The notes under the pieces were generated by a model. That model was not told where the DNA came from. It made no database searches and worked only from the letters and a program-made list of their open reading frames with translations. This document shows, one piece after another, positions 36,170-43,207 of a DNA stretch of 64,000 nt (the first letter of the stretch is position 1; every line of letters begins with the position of its first letter). The translations under genes and the position numbers were made by a program. Source of the stretch: MGIIa-K1 sp964577145 (lineage in GTDB: Archaea; Thermoplasmatota; Poseidoniia; Poseidoniales; Poseidoniaceae); NCBI GenBank assembly GCA_964577145.1, contig CAZNXM010000001.1, forward strand, positions 34,355-98,354, given 5' to 3'.

Positions 36170-36763
36170 ATGTCAGTAGCACCCGCACTGCGCGCGGACC
36201 CCCGCTGGCCCGGCCTTGTAGAGGCGGTAAAGGAGCTCGCATTTCTCGATGGAGGAAGTGATGACGCCTTCACATTAGCAAGCGGAAGAAGTAGCCGTTG
36301 GTTCTTCGATATGAAGCCGGTGATGATGCATCCTGAAGCAGGCCGTTTGGTGGGTGAATTAATGAATTCTCGAATTGATGAAATCGGTTGTGACTTCGTT
36401 GGTGGCCTTGAACTCGGGGCAGTCCCACTTACAGCCCTGGTAGTTGCTTGTGATTATGATTCCAAACGCAGAGGATTCATGGTTCGTAAATCAGACAAAG
36501 GAAGAGGTGGACGAAAGACCAACAATCCTCCTGGAGTTGAGGGGACATCCATTGCCGGAGGAGGGTCGGTTGTAATCCTAGAGGATGTTACTACAACAGG
36601 TGGCTCTGCAATCCAAGCGGTGCGTCGAATAGAAGACGAAACCCCGTGCAAGGTTGTAGCAGTAATCAGTATTCTCGATCGCCAAGAAGGTGGACGTGAA
36701 GCATTTGCAGAAGCAGGAATACCCTTCGAGAGTTTGTTAGTTCGCTCAGATATTTCCGGGTGA
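36170..36763 (+). CDS. pyrE: Orotate phosphoribosyltransferase
   Basis: Forms orotidine monophosphate from orotate and PRPP in pyrimidine synthesis. Motifs: FTLASGRSSRWFFDMKPVMM at the orotate site, FVGGLELGAVPLTALV, the flexible-loop lysines in FMVRKSDKGRGGRKT, and the PRPP-binding VVILEDVTTTGGSAIQAV. About 197 residues, normal. The gene follows a 103-base gap after the divergent PolD gene and is followed after only four bases by the methyltransferase gene, so the two are probably co-transcribed. Confidence 0.95.
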   Translation: MSVAPALRADPRWPGLVEAVKELAFLDGGSDDAFTLASGRSSRWFFDMKPVMMHPEAGRLVGELMNSRIDEIGCDFVGGLELGAVPLTALVVACDYDSKRRGFMVRKSDKGRGGRKTNNPPGVEGTSIAGGGSVVILEDVTTTGGSAIQAVRRIEDETPCKVVAVISILDRQEGGREAFAEAGIPFESLLVRSDISG

Positions 36764-36767
36764 TCCA

Positions 36768-37991
36768 ATGGATATCAATCCTAGTGATGCCGACCTTTCA
36801 GGCCCGACTATAAGGGATTCAACCGCTCCAGAAGGCCTACTTTTCCAATACGCGGAAAATGCAAAACCGCTCGCAACTCCATGGCAAGTAGCAGTTGAAC
36901 GCGCTCGCATGGTACGCCAATGTTCACTTGAGCACGGAGTAATTCTAGATCCAGCATGTGGAAGCGGCATTCAACTTGCAGCATATTGTGCGATACTAGG
37001 CCGTAGAGGATTTGGAATCGAACTAGATGAATCGACTGCCGCTGCCGCTGCAGCAAATATGCAGAGAGTTGCAGACCAGGGTTTTGATTCCACAATCCTC
37101 GATTCTAAAATACGGGTTGGAGATGGGACAATAGGCGACGAATCACTCTCGGTAGCAATGTTGCACATCGACCCAGCAAGGCCACGTAATTCACGTACAC
37201 ATGGTCTTGAAGAGATGGCTCCACAATTACCAGATATTTTCTCTGCATGGAAGGATAAACTCACTCAAGGCGAGATGGGGCCGGCAATACTACTCGATCT
37301 ATCTCCGCGAATAGATGAAAATCAAAGAACAGAGGTAGAATCAATGGTCGAAGAACACTGGCCCGGTATAGGAAAAACATGGGTTTGGACTAGCCGAGGT
37401 AGAGGGAGAGTTGACCGTCTTTCACTATGGGTAGGGGCGCTATCAATGCCGGGAATAACTCGAAGGTTTGTACGCATTCCCCCCGATATCAAAGATCGTG
37501 CCCTTGTGATTGAAGGTAATCCTGTAGAAGAGCCAATGGCGGTGCGTCGACCACCCCGCAAAGGCGAATCAGTCACAATTCTCGACTCCGCCTTAGTAGA
37601 ATCAGGGTTAACTCAATCATGGTTTGAGCGCGTTTTACCGAACCAAGAAATTACCTGGGGCATCGTCGAAGGGCGTCGCCCCCAAATCCATCACGATTCG
37701 CCACTCGACCTTTCAGGCAAAGGTGACCGTTTGTTGGTTCAAGCTACCGGCCGAATCGTAAAGTTAGTCCATTGTGAGTTGGAGGATGCCACAATTCCAA
37801 CACTTGCAGAAGCCGCTAGAGAGTATGGATTTGGCAAGTTAACTTTGCGAATACCCCTGTCTCCAGAGGACCAGCCCAAGCTCCAAGGCGGCATTGACCG
37901 AATGCTCTCGGCGAGAGGGGGGCCCCGTAGGGGCTTTGTTGCACGCAAGCCGGGTGATTCGATGCTTTTGCTATGTGTTATCGATGCATGA
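36768..37991 (+). CDS. Class I SAM-dependent methyltransferase with THUMP-like C-domain
   Basis: The 407-residue protein has a Rossmann methyltransferase core: motif I ILDPACGSGIQLAAYC near residue 64, the acidic loop GIELDES, and HIDPARPRNSRT in the place of motif IV, followed by LPDIFSAWKDKL and the strand AILLDLSP. The C-terminal 130 residues resemble the THUMP-like domain found in bacterial proteins annotated as putative tRNA or rRNA methyltransferases. Substrate is unknown but RNA is likely. It is the second gene of a pyrE unit. Confidence 0.8.
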   Translation: MDINPSDADLSGPTIRDSTAPEGLLFQYAENAKPLATPWQVAVERARMVRQCSLEHGVILDPACGSGIQLAAYCAILGRRGFGIELDESTAAAAAANMQRVADQGFDSTILDSKIRVGDGTIGDESLSVAMLHIDPARPRNSRTHGLEEMAPQLPDIFSAWKDKLTQGEMGPAILLDLSPRIDENQRTEVESMVEEHWPGIGKTWVWTSRGRGRVDRLSLWVGALSMPGITRRFVRIPPDIKDRALVIEGNPVEEPMAVRRPPRKGESVTILDSALVESGLTQSWFERVLPNQEITWGIVEGRRPQIHHDSPLDLSGKGDRLLVQATGRIVKLVHCELEDATIPTLAEAAREYGFGKLTLRIPLSPEDQPKLQGGIDRMLSARGGPRRGFVARKPGDSMLLLCVIDA

Positions 37992-38001
37992 AGCCGCCGT
38001 G

Positions 38002-38031
38002 AGGGGGTAATACCACATCTTCTAACCCCCT
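38002..38031 (+). terminator. Hairpin after the methyltransferase gene
   Basis: AGGGGGT (38002-38008) pairs with ACCCCCT (38025-38031) around a 16-base loop, just after the stop codon. No strong T run follows. It may end the pyrE transcript or form part of the leader of the ribosomal operon. Confidence 0.35.
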
Positions 38032-38069
38032 GTTCTGAGGCGCAGTCTCGCGAATGTGCTATCGCGGTC

Positions 38070-38078
38070 TTGATATAG
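38070..38078 (+). promoter_or_regulatory. Possible TATA box of the uS13 operon
   Basis: TTGATATAG lies 60 bases before the uS13 start codon in an otherwise GC-rich gap and fits a weak archaeal TATA element, giving a leader of some 35-40 bases. A GGTGA sequence precedes the start codon at normal distance. Confidence 0.35.
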
Positions 38079-38137
38079 GGGAGGTCAGTCGGCCGAATGC
38101 TCGACATCATGTCGTCCGCGTCACAAGGTGAAACACC

Positions 38138-38599
38138 ATGGCAAAAGATCAGGATCTCGGAGACGACTTCTCATACATGCTACGCATGGCCGATACAGAC
38201 ATCGACGGTCTCAAACCGTTGAAGACCGCATTGACCTCCGTGCGTGGAGTTGGGGACCGTACTGCATCACAGATTTGCAGAATAACAGGTTTCGATCCAA
38301 TCAGGAAAGCAGGTCACCTCGATATCGACCAGCAAGAGGTACTCCGCCTGGCAATCGAGGAATATGCACAAAACGTACCTCTTTGGATGCTAAATCGTCA
38401 GCGTGACATTGAGTCCGGTGACGAGTTGCACCTTTCAGGTCAAGATCTCAAACTCACACATGCAGACGACATTTCTCGTCTTCGCGCAATCAAGTGCTAC
38501 CGTGGAATCCGTCACGCAGGCGGCCACAAGGTTCGTGGACAACGCGGTCGCTCAAATGGAAGATTTGGACTTACTCTCGGAGTACAGCGCAAGAAGTGA
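38138..38599 (+). CDS. rps13: 30S ribosomal protein uS13
   Basis: Small-subunit head protein that contacts the tRNA and uL5. The 153 residues match the archaeal/eukaryotic S18-type form: YMLRMADTDIDGLKPLKTALTSVRGVGDRTASQICR, the segment LRAIKCYRGIRHAGGHKVRGQRGRSNGR, and a basic end. First gene of a ribosomal/RNA polymerase operon in the standard archaeal order uS13, uS4, uS11, Rpo3. Confidence 0.97.
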   Translation: MAKDQDLGDDFSYMLRMADTDIDGLKPLKTALTSVRGVGDRTASQICRITGFDPIRKAGHLDIDQQEVLRLAIEEYAQNVPLWMLNRQRDIESGDELHLSGQDLKLTHADDISRLRAIKCYRGIRHAGGHKVRGQRGRSNGRFGLTLGVQRKK

Positions 38600-38614
38600 T
38601 TGGAGGAATGAAAT

Positions 38615-39277
38615 ATGGGACATCCAAAATTCGCTCGACCAAAGTACGACACACCTCCTCATCCGTGGAAGGCTGACCGTATCGAAGAAGAGCACGCAAT
38701 CAGCAATAACCACGGCCTCAAGAATATGACTGAGATTTGGAAAGCAAAGTCTCAGTTGCGCCGTCACCGACGCCAAGCGATGAAATTGATTGGTCGTGTT
38801 GACACATCCGAGGGCCACTTTGCTCGCGAGAAGGACGCAATGCTCCGTTCCCTTCACAACAAAGGCCTAATCACATCCGATGCTATTCTTGACGACATCC
38901 TAGCACTATCTGCCGAGGATATCCTCAACCGTCGTCTTCAGGCACAAGTCTACTACAAGGGATTGGCTTCCTCGATGAAGGAAGCACGCCAACTAGTAGT
39001 CCACGGCCATATTTGCCTTGGTAAGCAGAAGGTCACCATTCCTTCGTACCAAGTTACTCGAGAGGATGAAGAACTCATTTGTTACCACCCACGCTCTCCT
39101 CTCAATGATGAAAACCATGTTATTCGACAGAGCATCCTAGGTCTTCGTGAGTCTGCAGAATATGCAGAGGAAGAAGTAGACCCAGAGTTCACTCAGTCCG
39201 AAGCTACCGAAGTTAACGAGGCGGCAGAAGATGCCCCTAAGGCAGAGGACACAGTTCCAGAAGGAGGCGATGAGTGA
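38615..39277 (+). CDS. rps4: 30S ribosomal protein uS4
   Basis: Primary 16S rRNA-binding protein and early assembly factor. The 220 residues include the archaeal start GHPKFARPKYDTPPHPW, a basic region SQLRRHRRQAMKLIGR, and the S4 RNA-binding fold ARQLVVHGHICLGKQKVTIPSYQV. The C-terminal 45 residues are an unusually acidic extension (EEEVDPEFTQSEATEVNEAAEDAPKAED) not needed for the fold; such acidic tails vary among archaea. A TGGAGG Shine-Dalgarno precedes the start codon. Its stop overlaps the uS11 start (TGATG). Confidence 0.97.
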   Translation: MGHPKFARPKYDTPPHPWKADRIEEEHAISNNHGLKNMTEIWKAKSQLRRHRRQAMKLIGRVDTSEGHFAREKDAMLRSLHNKGLITSDAILDDILALSAEDILNRRLQAQVYYKGLASSMKEARQLVVHGHICLGKQKVTIPSYQVTREDEELICYHPRSPLNDENHVIRQSILGLRESAEYAEEEVDPEFTQSEATEVNEAAEDAPKAEDTVPEGGDE

Positions 39278-39657
39278 TGCGCAAGGCAATCATCAATATC
39301 TACTCGAGTTACAATAACGTACTCATGACAGCAACCGATCTAACCGGTGCTGAAACCATCGCAACTTGCTCTGGTGGGCAAGTTGTCAAGTCCTCTAAGG
39401 ACTCCGGTGGCCAATTCGCTGCAACTCGTGCCGCAGAGCGCATGGCAGACCAACTAAAGGAGAAGGAATTCACTCAGGTAATTGTCAAGTATCGTGCACC
39501 CGGTGGTAACAAGGCCAACAATACAGGCCCTGGAGCCCAAGCAGCAATCCGTGCATTAACTCGTGCTGGCGTAACGGTAACTCGAATTGAGGACGTCACC
39601 CCTATAGCACACGATGGTACCAAGAAAAAGGGTGGCCGACGTGGTCGCCGGGTCTGA
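39277..39657 (+). CDS. rps11: 30S ribosomal protein uS11
   Basis: Platform protein of the small subunit near the mRNA exit. The 126 residues contain INIYSSYNNVLMTATDLTGAETI, SGGQVVKSSKDSGGQFAA, and IRALTRAGVTVTRIEDVTPIAHDGTKKKGGRRGRRV, the conserved C-terminal basic tail. The ATG at 39277 overlaps the uS4 stop codon, which indicates translational coupling; a GTG one codon earlier also opens the frame. Confidence 0.97.
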   Translation: MRKAIINIYSSYNNVLMTATDLTGAETIATCSGGQVVKSSKDSGGQFAATRAAERMADQLKEKEFTQVIVKYRAPGGNKANNTGPGAQAAIRALTRAGVTVTRIEDVTPIAHDGTKKKGGRRGRRV

Positions 39658-39675
39658 TTCCAAGAGGTGTTGAAA

Positions 39676-40602
39676 ATGAAGGCACAAATCGTCGATGGCT
39701 GGCCTAAGGCCAACAGTATCAGAATATTGCTTACCGAGACAAATGCTGCATCAGCAAACAGTCTCCGCCGTGCAATTCTTGCAGATGTTCCGAAGATGGC
39801 AATTACCAAAGTTCGTTTCGAGCAAGGCATTAGCCAAGATAACAAAGGAGAGGTATTTGAATCGGTCAATGTCCTTCCTGACGAAGTTATTGCGCACCGT
39901 CTTGCAATGGTACCAGTACCTACTTTCCTTGATGAGTTCGTGTTCCCAGAAGACGATCCAAACAACGAGAACTTACCTGAGGATCAGTGGGGAAGTCCAC
40001 TTTCTCAGATTATTTACCACCTTTCGGCTCGTGGCCCATCTAGCGATTCCGAAGAGGAATTCAAGACCGTTTATGCCGGAGACCTCAATGTTCTTGGCGA
40101 GACAAAATTACAGATTTCAGAAGAGCACGCTCGAATACCGATTACCATAATGGCAAGAGGGCATTTCCTTGAATTGTATGCATATGCAACACTAGGTCGT
40201 GGTCGTGACCATGCTAAGTGGTGTCCAGCAGCAGCTGTAACTTTCCAGCCAAGAATGAAAGCCATCCTCGCAAAACCACAGAAGGCAAAGGTGCTGTTTG
40301 ACCTTGACCTCACCAGCAATTCTGGTCGTGTAATCAATTCCAAACTTTTCACTAAGAAAGAATGCACTGATGTAGACGCTGTCCTAGACCTAGAGCGCGC
40401 AATGCATCAGGTTGGACATGGAACAGGACGAGAAGAAGCATTTGCTGAAGCAATTGTTTTCGAAGAAATACCAGGGGAATTCGTATTCTCCTTCGATTCT
40501 GACGGTTCTTTCTCTCCAGAGGCAATCTTCAACAAAGCATGTAAGGAATTAGTAGACCGCTTTGACAAAATCTCTACAGACCTTGACAGAGTACTCGCTT
40601 GA
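39676..40602 (+). CDS. rpoD: DNA-directed RNA polymerase subunit D (Rpo3)
   Basis: Archaeal counterpart of bacterial alpha and eukaryotic Rpb3; with subunit L it forms the assembly platform of RNA polymerase. The N-terminal dimerisation part reads TNAASANSLRRAILADVPKMAITKVRFEQG and the D/L signature DEVIAHRLAMVPVPT. A domain insertion and C-terminal SDGSFSPEAIFNKACKELVDRF follow. About 308 residues, slightly long for the family (260-300). I see no cysteine-rich Fe-S insert. The AAGAGGTG Shine-Dalgarno at 39662-39669 fixes the ATG at 39676. Confidence 0.96.
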   Translation: MKAQIVDGWPKANSIRILLTETNAASANSLRRAILADVPKMAITKVRFEQGISQDNKGEVFESVNVLPDEVIAHRLAMVPVPTFLDEFVFPEDDPNNENLPEDQWGSPLSQIIYHLSARGPSSDSEEEFKTVYAGDLNVLGETKLQISEEHARIPITIMARGHFLELYAYATLGRGRDHAKWCPAAAVTFQPRMKAILAKPQKAKVLFDLDLTSNSGRVINSKLFTKKECTDVDAVLDLERAMHQVGHGTGREEAFAEAIVFEEIPGEFVFSFDSDGSFSPEAIFNKACKELVDRFDKISTDLDRVLA

Positions 40603-40662
40603 AGTTCTTTGAGCATTTACTTGGCGAAGCCTGAAGGGGCTCTTCGTCACCCATATAGATTG

Positions 40663-41583
40663 ATGAGCGAGGTGACCGTTCATGTTGGGGGCCATGTGAC
40701 CCTACTATTTTCGGTACATTCAGAAGCGTTATTGGCTCGAAATCAGGGTTCAAGAGGAGCAGGTATTTGCCTTGAAGATGGAGTAAGTGCGACAGTAAAG
40801 GAAATTCCCGGAGAATCCGATAGAATCTCCGTTACTTCGATGAATGGTACATCATTAGCAAATGGTGAGGAATATTATTCAGATTTGCTGAAAGCATTTC
40901 GTGAAGTATTTGGAGTAAATACTGCAGTTGACCTCGAAGTAGACCTTGAATTACCCGTTTCGCAAGGATTTGGAATGTCCGCAGCTGGATTGATGGCTGC
41001 AAGTTTTGCATTAGGAGAATTATTTGATACTGGCGACGAAGGACAATTAGCACGCTTAGCTCATAGATTGGAGCGCACTCATTCCAGAGGATTGGGCGAT
41101 GTATTGGGAATTTGGGCAGGAGGAGTAGAACTCAGAATCAAACCCGGAACCCCTCCTTCTCCTGGCAAAGTATTGGGTTTTGAAGCAAATGTACCTGTAC
41201 TATTGGTTTGGAATCCAGATGGCGGTAAACATACAGCAGGCTATATCGACAATCCAGTTTGGCAAGCATCGATTACTCAGGCAGGAGATTCTGCCGTGAA
41301 TCGCCTGATGCAAATCCCATGGAATACTGATGCTTGGCCATATCTTCTCAATGAGGCGGATAATTTTGCTGATAATTCAGGGTTACGTGGGGAAATAGAA
41401 CGTAGTGCACTACTGGATATAGTGAAAGCACATACTACTACGGATGTAAGTACGCATCTTTGCATGTTGGGAACATCAGCGATTGTAGTCCCAAGAAAGT
41501 TATCTAATCCTGTAGATTTGACGGAACTTGCTGACACACTGAGGGAAAAAGGCCTCGGAATACGCATTACTTGGATCCATTAA
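40663..41583 (+). CDS. Pantoate kinase (GHMP family)
   Basis: Archaeal enzyme that phosphorylates pantoate with ATP before phosphopantothenate synthetase acts, in CoA synthesis. The GHMP pattern is clear: N-terminal strand VTVHVGGHVTLLFSV, the phosphate loop LPVSQGFGMSAAGLMAAS near residue 105, RTHSRGLGDVLGIWAGG and a C-terminal glycine-poor CMLGTSAIVV. About 306 residues, typical. The ORF opens with a TTG at 40609 but homology starts at the ATG at 40663. It sits 60 bases behind rpoD, where other euryarchaea usually carry eL18; its partner enzyme is in this window at 2665. Confidence 0.85.
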   Translation: MSEVTVHVGGHVTLLFSVHSEALLARNQGSRGAGICLEDGVSATVKEIPGESDRISVTSMNGTSLANGEEYYSDLLKAFREVFGVNTAVDLEVDLELPVSQGFGMSAAGLMAASFALGELFDTGDEGQLARLAHRLERTHSRGLGDVLGIWAGGVELRIKPGTPPSPGKVLGFEANVPVLLVWNPDGGKHTAGYIDNPVWQASITQAGDSAVNRLMQIPWNTDAWPYLLNEADNFADNSGLRGEIERSALLDIVKAHTTTDVSTHLCMLGTSAIVVPRKLSNPVDLTELADTLREKGLGIRITWIH

Positions 41584-42616
41584 TTTTCCCAAGTGGAGCC
41601 AAATCCAATGGGCCACAATCCAAGAGAACAGTACCAGGGATATGGATATTCGAACAGAACCCATGTCTGAATACCAAGGCACCTTGGCCCCATGAATCAA
41701 CATACCGTGTAGATTGTTTAGTGATTTTTTTACGCTGAAAGTCCACATCAGCGCCATAGAAATGTTTTGCATCAATCCAAGACACAGGCTCTCCATTGAT
41801 TTCTACATGATCTAAGAAGAGCAAATCAGGGGTATTGATTGGCCTTCCATGTTCAGCAGTCTGTTCTTTGACCATTTCTGGTTGACGTCGAAGACGAACT
41901 CCTTGTTCTTCAAACCAGTCGGCAAGAATCTCTTCAAAAATATCAGCTCGCTCATGAGTTTCAGATTGGTCCACATTGCTGACACGGTCGGCAGCTTCAG
42001 CCTTTTCAAATTCCGAACGTTCCCTTTGTTTAAACTTTGAAGGGCTTCGCAACGTCTCTTTGATTCGGGCTTTTGACCAGCCCATTTCCTTTAGAACAAC
42101 ACGGAAAACATTCATTGGGGGAAAATCAAAACGAATAGAAAGGTCGACGATACCAACCCCTTCGCGGTATAGTCTAACCAATTGCTTTCCACGCGATTGA
42201 AGTCTACCATGTGTGTAAACTGTTTTTTGTTGTAGTAGAGCACTGCGTAATGAAAGTGCTTGGTCTAAAGTCATCTCAAGTTCATCGACCATCTGTCCGA
42301 TTTCTCCCACTCTTTCGTCACTTAACCATCCAAATTCGCCTTTTCTAACTACCTTTGCTGCTAGAAGAGACTCAGTTTTCAAGTCCACGGGATTATTTTC
42401 CCAAACGAATGAGAATTGCCGCGGCTCTTCGATTTCTATTGGTATTGCAATTGGCCTAGGCTCGGCATCAAACCTTTCTCGACACGCTTGTCGTGCTAAC
42501 TTATCAGATTTTGAATGTCTTTCAACAAGTGTTGCTCTAGGTGCTCCACCATGTCGGCGCGCCTTGCCCTTGCCCCCTTTGCGGTGACGATTATTGCGGC
42601 GCCTATCCTCCGACAT
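41567..42616 (-). CDS. TPD-motif nuclease, CDIN1-like
   Basis: About 349 residues. A basic N-terminal tail (RRRNNRHRKGGKGKARRHGG) is followed by a helix-turn-helix-like region (GKQLVRLYREGVGIVDLSIRFDFPPMNVFRVVLKEMGWSKAR). The C-terminal third has the TPD signature, INTPDLLFLDHVEINGE near residue 261, then VSWIDAKHFYGA near 281. The Asp of TPD and the DAK triad are what a PD-(D/E)xK nuclease would use. This family includes human CDIN1 (C15orf41), linked to anaemia, and is predicted to cut branched DNA. Overlaps the convergent pantoate kinase by 17 bases. The start is set at 42616, where the basic tail begins. Confidence 0.8.
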   Translation of the reverse strand: MSEDRRRNNRHRKGGKGKARRHGGAPRATLVERHSKSDKLARQACRERFDAEPRPIAIPIEIEEPRQFSFVWENNPVDLKTESLLAAKVVRKGEFGWLSDERVGEIGQMVDELEMTLDQALSLRSALLQQKTVYTHGRLQSRGKQLVRLYREGVGIVDLSIRFDFPPMNVFRVVLKEMGWSKARIKETLRSPSKFKQRERSEFEKAEAADRVSNVDQSETHERADIFEEILADWFEEQGVRLRRQPEMVKEQTAEHGRPINTPDLLFLDHVEINGEPVSWIDAKHFYGADVDFQRKKITKQSTRYVDSWGQGALVFRHGFCSNIHIPGTVLLDCGPLDLAPLGKINGSK

Positions 42617-42654
42617 AGTGACTCCTTTATCCATAGGCTCATGAACACACCGGC

Positions 42655-43125
42655 TCAGACGATTGCACATAAGTCATCAAGGAGCCGTTGAGCACTATTT
42701 GTTGCATATGATTTGATACTTCGATGAAACAACTTACCCATGCCCACAGTCTCCCATTTAGAATGAATTTCAACGCCACCCTTTTCCTCTTCTAGGACCG
42801 TAATGTACAATTTGAAATTTCCAATACCCTTTGCAATTGGTTTTTCATTCCGCGTTTGGGTAATCAACAACATGGTAATCTCAAGGAAATTTTCAGCCTC
42901 TCTAATTTCTTCTATCTTCCACTGAGATTCAATCAATGATCCCTTCAATACTGAATGGTGCGCCAGAAAATATCCCTCTTTTAGCAATCCTGAATCGGTT
43001 GCTAGCATACTAGAAACAGCGGAGTTCCAACTGGGCCAAGAATTGATATCCAATAGTGCAGATCTGATTTTTCGGCACCTTTCCATAGAGAGAGACTCTC
43101 TGGTGGTAAAGGAATGAGTTGCCAT
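42655..43125 (-). CDS. SRPBCC (START-like) superfamily protein
   Basis: About 156 residues with the helix-grip pattern: a start strand THSFTTRESLSMERCRKIRSALLDINSWPSWNSAVSSM, then alternating strands and a long C-terminal helix (FHRSIKSYATNSAQRLLDDLC). INSWPSWN is the recurring D-x-x-x-W-P-x-W turn of polyketide cyclase/dehydrase-like proteins. These bind hydrophobic ligands in a cavity; the ligand here is unknown. Same strand as the nuclease gene and 38 bases before it. The ORF extends to 43170 but the family pattern starts at the ATG at 43125. Confidence 0.7.
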   Translation of the reverse strand: MATHSFTTRESLSMERCRKIRSALLDINSWPSWNSAVSSMLATDSGLLKEGYFLAHHSVLKGSLIESQWKIEEIREAENFLEITMLLITQTRNEKPIAKGIGNFKLYITVLEEEKGGVEIHSKWETVGMGKLFHRSIKSYATNSAQRLLDDLCAIV

Positions 43126-43207
43126 GACAATCCGAGGGGGAGGTCGGCATTGTACTTGTGGAACAAGCAATGCATCAATTCAAGTGCAGTAAGTTTGTGG
43201 AGACACC

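Noticed and set aside
39676..40602. Iron-sulfur insert in RNA polymerase subunit D
   Set aside because: The expected cysteine cluster is not present in the protein.
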